Positions 36,929 through 44,710 of a stretch of 64,000 nucleotides of DNA are shown here, in pieces. The translations under genes and the position numbers were made by a program. Origin of the DNA: Pseudoduganella rivuli (GTDB lineage: Bacteria > Pseudomonadota > Gammaproteobacteria > Burkholderiales > Burkholderiaceae_D); assembly GCF_009674485.1 (NCBI RefSeq), contig NZ_WKJJ01000006.1, forward strand, positions 124,001 through 188,000, in the 5' to 3' direction. A model generated the notes under the pieces. The model did no database searches and had not been told where the DNA came from. It worked only from the letters and a program-made list of their open reading frames with translations. Numbering within the stretch: position 1 is the first letter of the stretch; the number at the start of each line of letters is the position of its first letter.

Positions 36929-37792
36929 ATGAGTAATTCAGCCGCATCGACCGCGCTGTCCGGCGCGCCGCTCGGTATGGCCGGTGCGGCGGAGGGGCGC
37001 GGCCAGCCGGCGCAGCCGTCCTGGCCGCAGGCGGCAACGCTGCTGCTGCGCGCGGCGTCGCTGGCCCTGTGCCTGCTGGCGTGGCATTGGGCGTCGACCC
37101 GCAAGCTGGACCTGGGCGTGATCACTTTCGTCAACGTGCCGGCGCCGCTGGAAGTATTGCACGCCGCGTGGGACTTGCTGCAATCGCCGCTGCTGGCGAA
37201 ACACGTCGGCGCCAGCGTCGCGCGGGTGTTCGGCGGTTTTATCGCCGCCGCGGTGGCCGGTGTGGCGCTGGGACTGGTGATCGGCCGTTCTCGCCGCGCC
37301 GGGGACATCCTGATGCCGCCGCTGGAAATGCTGCGGCCCATTCCCGCCGTCGCGTGGATTCCGCTGGCGATCTTGATGTTCCCGTCGTCGGAAATGTCGA
37401 TGGTGTTCATCACGTTCACGGGCGCGCTGTTCCCGATCCTGCTCAACACCGTGCATGGCGTGGAACAGATCGATGCCCGCCTGCTGGCATCGGCGCGCAG
37501 CCTGGGCGCCAGGCGCCTGGCGCTGTTCGCGGAAGTGGTGCTGCCGGGCGCCGCGCCCGGCATCGTCACGGGCCTGGCGATCGGCATGGGCACCGCGTGG
37601 TTTTGCCTGGTGACGGCGGAAATGATTTCCGGCCAATTCGGCATCGGCTACTACACGTGGGCATCGTACACGGTGCAGAACTATGCGGACATCGTGGTCG
37701 GCATGCTGTTCATCGGCGTGTTCGGCATGGGCAGCAGCGCCCTGATACGCAAGCTGGGCGCACTGGCAACACCATGGAAGGAAGACAAATGA
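36929..37792 (+). CDS. ABC transporter permease (SsuC/TauC class)
   Basis: 287 residues with about six membrane helices after a 45-residue polar N-terminal stretch. The BPD_transp_1 coupling loop is clear: DARLLASARSLGARRLAL, then EVVLPGAAPGIVTGL. Members of this class import sulfonates, taurine, nitrate or similar anions. Its stop overlaps the ATPase start (ATGA), so the pair is translationally coupled. Confidence 0.93.
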   Translation: MSNSAASTALSGAPLGMAGAAEGRGQPAQPSWPQAATLLLRAASLALCLLAWHWASTRKLDLGVITFVNVPAPLEVLHAAWDLLQSPLLAKHVGASVARVFGGFIAAAVAGVALGLVIGRSRRAGDILMPPLEMLRPIPAVAWIPLAILMFPSSEMSMVFITFTGALFPILLNTVHGVEQIDARLLASARSLGARRLALFAEVVLPGAAPGIVTGLAIGMGTAWFCLVTAEMISGQFGIGYYTWASYTVQNYADIVVGMLFIGVFGMGSSALIRKLGALATPWKEDK

Positions 37793-38664
37793 CTGCGGAT
37801 ATTGCAACCCTGCGCGGCGGCGTGAAAATCGACCGCCTGCACATCACGCTGGGCCAGGGCGCCCGCGCGTTTGAGGCGGTACAGGATGTGTCGCTCGATA
37901 TCGCCCCGGGCGAATTCATTTGCCTGCTGGGCCCATCGGGCTGCGGCAAGTCGACGTTGCTGGGCGCCCTGGCGGGCCACATCGAAGCCAGTGGCGGCGG
38001 CATCACCGTCGACGGCGCCGCCATCAGCGGTCCCCACCCCGACCGGGGCCTGGTGTTCCAGCAACACACTTTATTTCCATGGAAATCCGTGCTGGCCAAC
38101 GTGGCCTTTGGCCTCAAAATGCAAGGTGTGGCGCGCAAGGAACGGGAAACGCGGGCGCGGGAATTGATTGCGCTGGTTGGCCTGGAAGGGTTTGAACAAC
38201 ACTATCCGTCGCAACTGTCCGGCGGCATGCGCCAGCGCGTGGAAATCGCCCGTGTGCTGATCACGCATCCGCGCGTGATGCTGATGGACGAACCGTTCGG
38301 CGCGCTCGATGCACAGACCCGGCTGATGATGCAGCACCTGTTGCTGGACGTATGGGCCCGCATCCGCACCACCATCGTGTTCATCACGCACGATATCGAC
38401 GAAGCGCTGTTCCTGGCCGACCGCATTTTCGTCATGAGCCCCCGCCCTGGCCGCATCGTCGAAGAGTTGCGCCTGGACCGGGAAGCGTCGTTCGAACGCC
38501 CCCGCTCGGCCAACCTCGTGACGGCGCCGGAATTCACGCGCCTGAAGCGGCATTGCCTCGACTTGCTGCACCCGCGCAGTTATCCAAACGGCCATCCGCA
38601 GCCGCTGGCGCGCCTCAGCCCATTGGGCCCATCGATCGAACAATTACAAAGGAAGACTGCATGA
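37789..38664 (+). CDS. ABC transporter ATP-binding protein (SsuB/TauB class)
   Basis: 291 residues. Walker A GPSGCGKST near 47, Q-loop in FQQHTLFPWKSV, signature LSGGMRQRVEIAR, Walker B VMLMDEPFGALD, H-loop FITHDIDEAL. The C-terminal 45 residues after RPGRIVEELRL are typical of the nitrate/sulfonate subfamily. Start at 37789 overlaps the permease stop, and its own stop overlaps the HEAT-repeat gene (ATGA). Confidence 0.95.
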   Translation: MTADIATLRGGVKIDRLHITLGQGARAFEAVQDVSLDIAPGEFICLLGPSGCGKSTLLGALAGHIEASGGGITVDGAAISGPHPDRGLVFQQHTLFPWKSVLANVAFGLKMQGVARKERETRARELIALVGLEGFEQHYPSQLSGGMRQRVEIARVLITHPRVMLMDEPFGALDAQTRLMMQHLLLDVWARIRTTIVFITHDIDEALFLADRIFVMSPRPGRIVEELRLDREASFERPRSANLVTAPEFTRLKRHCLDLLHPRSYPNGHPQPLARLSPLGPSIEQLQRKTA

Positions 38665-39662
38665 CCACGCTGTTACAAGACGATCCACAATTGCTGGCGC
38701 GCCTGCACGCTGACGACAGCGGCATCCGCCGCCTCGCGCTGCTGGAGCTGGCCGATTTCGCCGGCGACGAACATACGCCGCTGTTCATTGCCGCACTGCG
38801 CGATACGGAAGCCGGCGTGCGCCTGGAAGCGGCGCGCGCGCTGGAAGCGCTGGAAAGCCCGGAAGCCGCCCATGCGCTGGCGCTGGCGCTGGACGACAGC
38901 GATGAAGCCGTCCGCCAGGCCGCCGCGCAGGCGCTGTCGGAATTAAAGCAACCGTCGTCGGCGGCACCCCTGCTGGCGCTGTTGCCGCCGCTGGCCGGTG
39001 CGGACGCACCCGCGTGGACACCGTTTGCCCGCGCCGCCCTGCTGCGCGCGCTGCGCGAATTGCGCGCCCCCGGCAGCCTGGAACCGGGTTTGCTTGCGCT
39101 GGGCGACGTCGATGCTTCGGTGCGGCGTGAAGCGGTGGCCGTGCTGGGCTGGCTGAAACACCCATCGGCGCTGGCGCCGCTGGGCGCGCTGGCCGGCAAC
39201 GACCCGTCGCCTGACGTACGGCGCGCCGCCATCGGTGCGCTGGGCTTTGCCACGGGCGCCGCCGACGCGGTGCGTTCCGCCCTGCTGGCCGGCCTGGTCG
39301 ACGTGTCGTGGCAAGTGCGGGAAGAAGCGGCCGGCGTGCTGGGCAAACTGGCCGCGCCGGGCGCCGGCGACGCCCTGCTGCCGCTGCTCGATGATCCATA
39401 CTGGCAGGTGCGCCTGCGCGCCGCCCGCAGCCTGGGGCGCCTGCGCCATGCGCCGGCCGTGGCGCCACTGGCGCTGGCATTGCAAAACACGGTGGCCAAC
39501 CTGCGCAAGGAAGCCGCGTTGGCCCTGGGAGAAATCCGCCTGCCGCAGGCGCTGCCCGCGCTGGCCACGGTGGAAGACGATCCCGATCCGGAAGTCCGCA
39601 AGTCCGCGCGCCTGGCGATCCGCCAGATCCAGCTGGAACAAGGTACGCAGGTGGCGGCATGA
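38661..39662 (+). CDS. HEAT-repeat (PBS-lyase type) protein
   Basis: 333 residues made almost wholly of 30-residue helical repeats: units such as DTEAGVRLEAARALEALES, DSDEAVRQAAAQALSEL, DASVRREAVAVLGWLKHP and DPYWQVRLRAARSLGRLRH recur to the C-terminus. Start at 38661 overlaps the ATPase stop. HEAT proteins of this type act as scaffolds or cofactor and cluster-delivery factors; a cyanobacterial relative (IaiH) has a role in Fe-S assembly. The neighbouring ferredoxin and DUF971 genes make a role in maturation of the flavoprotein/ferredoxin pair plausible. That is inference. Confidence 0.88.
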   Translation: MTTLLQDDPQLLARLHADDSGIRRLALLELADFAGDEHTPLFIAALRDTEAGVRLEAARALEALESPEAAHALALALDDSDEAVRQAAAQALSELKQPSSAAPLLALLPPLAGADAPAWTPFARAALLRALRELRAPGSLEPGLLALGDVDASVRREAVAVLGWLKHPSALAPLGALAGNDPSPDVRRAAIGALGFATGAADAVRSALLAGLVDVSWQVREEAAGVLGKLAAPGAGDALLPLLDDPYWQVRLRAARSLGRLRHAPAVAPLALALQNTVANLRKEAALALGEIRLPQALPALATVEDDPDPEVRKSARLAIRQIQLEQGTQVAA

Positions 39663-39952
39663 CCATCACCAGCATCCGCAACGACAAATCCCGCCGCGTG
39701 CTGGAACTGGGCCATGAAGACGGCTCGACAGTGGAAATCAGCCACGAAACGCTGCGCAGCGGCTGCCGCTGTTCGGCGTGCACAGCCACGCGCCGCGCGG
39801 GCGGCGCCCCGGCGGCCGATGCAGCCATCGCGCTGGAGCTGATTGCGCCGGTCGGCGTCTATGGCGTGCAACTGACGTTCAGCGATGGCCACAACAAGGG
39901 CATTTATCCGTGGCAGTTATTGCAGGAGTTGGCGGAAATGCAAGCCGCATAA
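39659..39952 (+). CDS. DUF971 (GBBH-like N-terminal domain) protein
   Basis: 97 residues. The DUF971 pattern is visible: an ITSIRNDKSRRVLELGHEDG start, SGCRCSACTA with a C-x-C-x2-C metal site, and the VGVYGVQLTFSDGHNKGIYPW motif. This domain is found at the N-terminus of gamma-butyrobetaine hydroxylase and at the C-terminus of the Fe-S carrier HCF101. It overlaps the HEAT gene by 4 bases. Together with the HEAT protein it is a good candidate for an accessory factor inserting or protecting Fe-S clusters of the operon's redox proteins. Confidence 0.88.
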   Translation: MTITSIRNDKSRRVLELGHEDGSTVEISHETLRSGCRCSACTATRRAGGAPAADAAIALELIAPVGVYGVQLTFSDGHNKGIYPWQLLQELAEMQAA

Positions 39953-40000
39953 GGGGCCCGGTCTCTGGAGGGCGCGAAGTAAAAATGGTATAAAGGCGGC

Positions 40001-40663
40001 ATGTCCAGCAAATCACCGCCACCTGTCCCTCCTGAAACCACCGATGCCGCGCAGGAAGTCGCGCCGCGCCGGCGCGGGCGTCCCGCCAAGAGCGAACAGG
40101 ACAGTTTGCGGGGAGAATTGATCCGCAAGTCCGCCCACCTGTTCCGCACCCAGGGTTACGACAACACGACCGTGCGCGATATCGCGGCGGCGGCCGGCAT
40201 CCATTCCGGCAGCTGGTTTTACCATTTCAAATCCAAGCAGGAAATCCTGGCGGCCGTGATGGAACACGGCATGAATGAATCGCTGGCGCGCATCGAGGAA
40301 ATCGCGCCGCAAACGCTGCCGCCCCGCCAGGCATTCCAGCGGCTGGTGGAAGTGCACCTGCATAACGTGCTGGCGCCGAACCACGACTTCATTCCCGTGC
40401 TGCTGTACGAATGGCGCTCGCTGGACCAGCCGTCGCGCGAGCGCATCATCAAGCTGAAAGACCGCTACGAAGCCGTGTGGGATGAAGTCATCCAGCGCCT
40501 GCACGCGTCCGGCGAATGGTCGATGCCGACCCGCTTCGACCGCCTGCTGATGTTCGGTGCGCTGAGCTGGACCGCCCAGTGGTACAAGCCGGGCCGCGCT
40601 TCGCTGGAAGACCTGGCGGCGCAAGCCGTGCAATTCATCCTGCGCACGCCGGCCAAACCCTGA
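40001..40663 (+). CDS. TetR-family regulator (AtuR/KstR2-like)
   Basis: 220 residues. A Pro/Arg-rich N-terminal arm, then a TetR helix-turn-helix at about 45-90 (SAHLFRTQGYDNTTVRDIAAAAGI, HSGSWFYHFKSKQEIL). The C-terminal half ends in GALSWTAQWYKPGRASLEDLAAQAVQFIL, the TetR_C form common in regulators sensing acyl-CoA esters. It lies 48 bases after the DUF971 gene on the same strand and next to the atu-like cluster. Control of the atu genes, as AtuR does in Pseudomonas, is more likely than control of the ABC operon, which has its own GntR regulator; this is inference. Confidence 0.88.
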   Translation: MSSKSPPPVPPETTDAAQEVAPRRRGRPAKSEQDSLRGELIRKSAHLFRTQGYDNTTVRDIAAAAGIHSGSWFYHFKSKQEILAAVMEHGMNESLARIEEIAPQTLPPRQAFQRLVEVHLHNVLAPNHDFIPVLLYEWRSLDQPSRERIIKLKDRYEAVWDEVIQRLHASGEWSMPTRFDRLLMFGALSWTAQWYKPGRASLEDLAAQAVQFILRTPAKP

Positions 40664-40738
40664 ACGCCGCCGCCGCGCCGGCTTTCCGCTGCGCTACAAT
40701 GAAAGCGTGACGCTGCCGTACCGCCCCGGAGGAACGCC

Positions 40739-41536
40739 ATGCCCAATGCCAAGCCGGGCCGCCTGCCAACAGCGCCGGCGGCCATGTTGCTATCGCTGAC
40801 ACTATCCGTGCCGTGCGCGCCATGCGCGGCGCAGTCTTCGCTTGGTCCGCCGCCCGGCATCCCCGCCACCGTGCACCTGGCGCGGGGCGTGGACGATCCC
40901 ATCATCGATTTTTCATCCGCCATGGTGCGCGAAGCCTATGCGCGGCTGGGCATTACCGCCACGGACGAAGTCCCTTCCGGCGAGCGCGTGCTGAAGGCAT
41001 TGAATGCGGGCGAGTTTTTCGGCGATATCGTACATATCGAAGGATTCGACCGCATGTATCCCAACCTGGTGCGCATCCCTGTTCCGTTGATCACGTATTA
41101 CGCGATGGCGGTGACGGATGGCAGGCTATTGCCGATCAAGACCTGGGCCGACCTGTCGCCATACCGCGTCTGCATCAAGCGTGGCGTCAAGTCGATTGAC
41201 ATGATGACGAAGTCTCTACCCCACCGCATTGTCGCGGCCGAATATGCGCCGCTGTTCCGTATGCTGCGCGTGGGCCGCTGCGAAGTGGCCGTGGTGCCGC
41301 AAAGCGCCTGGCTGCAGCCGGAACGCTTTGAAATGAAAGGCATGCGCACGCTGGAGCCGCCGCTGCAAAGCTGGCCCCTGTACCACCACGTCCACAAGTC
41401 CAACAGCGCCATCGTGCCCCTGCTGCAGCGCGTGCTGCAAGACATGGCAAAAAGCGGCTACCTGGAACAGCAGCGGGCGCAATACCAGCAGCGCCTGGAA
41501 AAGTCCCAGCGCGAAGCGGGGATCACGGGGCGCTGA
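40739..41536 (+). CDS. periplasmic solute-binding protein-like, paralogue of 49218-49976
   Basis: 265 residues with a GGAGG ribosome site and a signal peptide (cleavage probably near CAAQ, about residue 32). Resembles family 3 solute-binding proteins: a two-lobed pattern with HLARGVDDPIIDFSSAMVREAY and NAGEFFGDIVHIEGFD. The closest relative in the window is the protein at 49218-49976: both share NAGEFFGD, YPNLVR, YR-CI-RG-KSI and PLQSWPLYH-VHK. No permease or ATPase goes with it. Its 3' end overlaps the converging biotin carboxylase gene by 14 bases. Ligand unknown. Confidence 0.75.
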   Translation: MPNAKPGRLPTAPAAMLLSLTLSVPCAPCAAQSSLGPPPGIPATVHLARGVDDPIIDFSSAMVREAYARLGITATDEVPSGERVLKALNAGEFFGDIVHIEGFDRMYPNLVRIPVPLITYYAMAVTDGRLLPIKTWADLSPYRVCIKRGVKSIDMMTKSLPHRIVAAEYAPLFRMLRVGRCEVAVVPQSAWLQPERFEMKGMRTLEPPLQSWPLYHHVHKSNSAIVPLLQRVLQDMAKSGYLEQQRAQYQQRLEKSQREAGITGR

Positions 41537-43532
41537 CCGCCACGGCGGCAACCGTCACCAGCACCTGCCCCGGCACGGCCTGGTCGCCCACTTTGAGATG
41601 CACGGTCTCCAGCAGGCCGTCGTGCGGCGCCAGCAAGCGGTGCTCCATTTTCATGGCTTCGATCACCGCCACCACCTGCCCCGCCTTGACGGTTTCGCCT
41701 TGCGCCACCGGCAGCGCCGCGATACGCCCGTTCATGGGCGCGGCAATGCGGCCATGCGATGCCTCAACCGCCCGCTTGCCGGCGGCCACCGATGGCGCCA
41801 GGCCGGCCACGTGGTCGCCATTGCCCAGCATGAAGTGTACGCAACCCGGTACGCCGCCAGTCGCAGCTGCCCACGCCAGCGGCAAGGGTAAACCGTCCAC
41901 CTCCGCGCGCCACGTGTCCCCTTGCGCCAGGCGCAGCATGCGCCCGCTTGCATCCCAGCTGTCCGGTCCTGTTGAACGCAGCGGCACGCCGTGCGTCACG
42001 CCGTCGATAACGACACGCCAGGTGCGGCCGGCCGCCGCACTGCTGGACCAGCCCCGCAATTCATCCGGCCAGCGTCCGGCGTGTTGCCGCATCTGCTGAT
42101 GGGCCAGCAGCACCGCCGCCACACAGGCAGGCAGTGGCAGACCGGCATCGGCGGCGGCATCGGTATATTGCGCCAGCAGCGAATCCTTCCTGCGTTCGAT
42201 AAAATCCGTCGTGGCCAGTCCTGCCGCGAATTCCTCATCCGCCACGCAGCGTGCCAGGAAGGCCCGGTTGCTGGCGACACCCAGCAACACGGTTTCGCCC
42301 AGCGCGCGCCGCAGGCGGCGCAGCGCATCGGCGCGGCTGGCGCCATGGCTGACGATCTTGGCCAGCATGGAATCGTAAAACGGCGGCACCACGGCGCCAT
42401 CGGCCAGCGCATGGTCGCAGCGCACTGCCTGCGGCGCCTGCCAGCGCAGCACGGTCCCGCTTTGCGGCAGAAAGCCCTGTTGCGCATCTTCCGCGCACAG
42501 CCGCACTTCGATAGCATGGCCGCCCGCCGCACGGCGCGCATCGAGTTCTTCCTGCCGCAGCGGCAACAGTTCGCCCGCCGCCACGCGCAACTGCCATTCG
42601 ACGAGGTCGAGCCCCAGCACCGCTTCCGTCACCGCATGCTCGACCTGCAGGCGCGTATTCATTTCCATGAAGTGGAAATCGCCGTGCGCATCGAGCAGGA
42701 ATTCCAGCGTGCCCGCGCCCTGATAGCCGATGGCGCGCGCGGCCGCCACCGCCACTTCGCCCATGCGCGCGCGCAGCGCGTCGTCCACGGCAGGCGACGG
42801 CGTTTCCTCGATCAGCTTTTGATGGCGGCGCTGCACCGAACAGTCCCGCTCACCCATGTGCACGACGTTGCCGTGCCGGTCCGCAAATACCTGGATTTCA
42901 ATATGGCGCGGCGACACGATGGCCTTTTCCAGGATCAGTCCCGCATCGCCAAATGCGTGTTGCGCTTCGGACCGGGCCGCCGCCAGCGCGGCCGGCATGT
43001 CCGCCGCCTCATCGACCTTGCGCATGCCGCGCCCGCCGCCGCCCGCCGACGCCTTTACCATCACGGGATAGCCGATCCGGCGCGCTTCGTCGATCAGCCG
43101 CGCATCGGACTGGTCGCTCCCGTCATAGCCGGGAATGCACGGCACGCCGGCATCGCGCATCAATTGCTTGGCGCCCGCCTTGCTGCCCATCGATTCAATG
43201 GCCTGGGCCGGCGGCCCGATAAACACCAGTCCCGCATCGGCGCACGCCTGCGCGAAATCGGCCCGTTCCGCCAGGAAGCCATAACCGGGATGGATCGCCT
43301 GCGCGCCGGCCTGGCGCGCAGCCGCCAGCAACGCCGCGATATTCAGGTAAGAATCGGCCGGTTGCGGGCCGCCAATGCGCAGCGCCACGTCCGCCGCGCG
43401 GCAGTGCGGCGCATCCGCGTCGGCATCCGAATAGACCGCCACCGTGCGGTAGCCCAGCCTGCGCGCCGTGCGTATGATGCGCAGCGCGATTTCCCCCCGG
43501 TTGGCGATCAGGATGGTGTCGAAGTCTGTCAT
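41523..43532 (-). CDS. atuF: biotin-dependent acyl-CoA carboxylase, alpha subunit (AtuF-like)
   Basis: 669 residues. An N-terminal biotin carboxylase with ATP-grasp domain (IANRGEIALRIIRTARRLG, KASAGGGGRGM, MGERDCSVQRRHQKLIEE, FMEMNTRLQVEHAVTE) and a C-terminal biotinyl domain with EAMKMEH near 627. It carboxylates biotin for the carboxyltransferase at 44711-46333. In this gene order it corresponds to AtuF of geranyl-CoA carboxylase; a methylcrotonyl-CoA carboxylase (LiuD) role cannot be ruled out from sequence alone. ATGA overlap with the acyl-CoA dehydrogenase gene shows an operon. Confidence 0.85.
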   Translation of the reverse strand: MTDFDTILIANRGEIALRIIRTARRLGYRTVAVYSDADADAPHCRAADVALRIGGPQPADSYLNIAALLAAARQAGAQAIHPGYGFLAERADFAQACADAGLVFIGPPAQAIESMGSKAGAKQLMRDAGVPCIPGYDGSDQSDARLIDEARRIGYPVMVKASAGGGGRGMRKVDEAADMPAALAAARSEAQHAFGDAGLILEKAIVSPRHIEIQVFADRHGNVVHMGERDCSVQRRHQKLIEETPSPAVDDALRARMGEVAVAAARAIGYQGAGTLEFLLDAHGDFHFMEMNTRLQVEHAVTEAVLGLDLVEWQLRVAAGELLPLRQEELDARRAAGGHAIEVRLCAEDAQQGFLPQSGTVLRWQAPQAVRCDHALADGAVVPPFYDSMLAKIVSHGASRADALRRLRRALGETVLLGVASNRAFLARCVADEEFAAGLATTDFIERRKDSLLAQYTDAAADAGLPLPACVAAVLLAHQQMRQHAGRWPDELRGWSSSAAAGRTWRVVIDGVTHGVPLRSTGPDSWDASGRMLRLAQGDTWRAEVDGLPLPLAWAAATGGVPGCVHFMLGNGDHVAGLAPSVAAGKRAVEASHGRIAAPMNGRIAALPVAQGETVKAGQVVAVIEAMKMEHRLLAPHDGLLETVHLKVGDQAVPGQVLVTVAAVAVSAP

Positions 43533-44686
43533 GCTTTACGGCCCGGCAGGATATCCATGTATTTGCAGATAATGCCCAGCATGACTTCATCGGCGCCGCC
43601 GCCGATCGACGTCAGGCGGCCATCGCGGTAAAAGCGCGACACCGGATTGTCCAGTGTAAAACCCATGCCGCCCCAGAACTGCATGCAGGTATCGGGCACC
43701 TGGCGCGCCAGCCGGCCCGCCTTCAGCTTGGCCATCGACGCCAGTTCCGTCACGTCCCGCCCGCCCACGTATAGATCGCACGCGCGGTACAGCAAGGCGC
43801 GCAGCGCTTCCACTTCGGTTTTCAATTCCGCCAGCTTGAAGTGCACCCACTGCTGGTCCAGCACCGTGGCGCCGAACAGCTTGCGCTGGCGCGCGTAGTC
43901 GATGGTTTGCGTGATGCAGTTTTCCGCAGCCTGCACCATGCTGGCCGCGCACCACATGCGCTCTTCCTGGAATTGCAGCATCTGGTAAGTAAAGCCCTTG
44001 CCCTCGTCGCCGATGCGGTAATGCTGGGGCACGCGCACGTCGTCGAAGTGGATCAATCCCGTGTCCGACGAATTCATGCCGATCTTGCGGATCTTCTTGC
44101 CGACGGAAATGCCCGGCGTATCCATCGGCACGATGATCAGCGACTTGTTGCGGTGCGACGGGTCACCCGACGTATTGGCCAGCACGCACATCCAGTCCGC
44201 CTGCAAGCTGTTGGTGATCCACATCTTGCTGCCATTGATGATGTAGTCGCCGCTGTCCTTGCGCGCCGTGGTCTGGATGGCCGCCACGTCGGAACCGGCC
44301 GACGGCTCGGACACGCCCACGCACGCCACCATGTCGCCGCTGACGGCCGGCGCGAGGAATTGTTCGCGCAACGCATCGGAACCAAAACGCGCCAGCGCCG
44401 GTGTGGCCATATCGGTCTGCACGCCAATTGCCATCGGCACGCCGCCGCACTGGATGTGGCCCAGCGTTTCCGCCATCACCACCGAATACGAATAATCGAG
44501 GCCCAGCCCGCCGTAGGCAGCGGGCTTGCACAGGCCGAGGAAACCCAGTTCCCCCATCTTCTTGAACAATGCCTTCGCGGGAAAGATTTCCGCCGCTTCC
44601 CATTCATCCACGTGGGGATTGATTTCCTCGTCGATAAAGCGCTTCAGGTTGCGTTGCAATTCCTGGTGTTCGTGTGTCAGTTGCAT
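43529..44686 (-). CDS. atuD: acyl-CoA dehydrogenase (AtuD-like)
   Basis: 385 residues. FAD-dependent acyl-CoA dehydrogenase: N-terminal helical domain, ACVGVSEPSAGSDVA and GSKMWITNSLQADW in the middle, and the C-terminal QFWGGMGFTLDNPVSRFYRDGRLTSIGGGADEVM. In Pseudomonas, AtuD oxidises citronellyl-CoA to geranyl-CoA. Position between carboxyltransferase and biotin carboxylase genes fits that role. In the Pseudomonas operon the hydratase gene atuE sits between atuD and atuF; here the two genes overlap by 4 bases and atuE is absent. Confidence 0.85.
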   Translation of the reverse strand: MQLTHEHQELQRNLKRFIDEEINPHVDEWEAAEIFPAKALFKKMGELGFLGLCKPAAYGGLGLDYSYSVVMAETLGHIQCGGVPMAIGVQTDMATPALARFGSDALREQFLAPAVSGDMVACVGVSEPSAGSDVAAIQTTARKDSGDYIINGSKMWITNSLQADWMCVLANTSGDPSHRNKSLIIVPMDTPGISVGKKIRKIGMNSSDTGLIHFDDVRVPQHYRIGDEGKGFTYQMLQFQEERMWCAASMVQAAENCITQTIDYARQRKLFGATVLDQQWVHFKLAELKTEVEALRALLYRACDLYVGGRDVTELASMAKLKAGRLARQVPDTCMQFWGGMGFTLDNPVSRFYRDGRLTSIGGGADEVMLGIICKYMDILPGRKA

Positions 44687-44710
44687 GCCTGTCTCCGGAA
44701 TGTTTATTCG

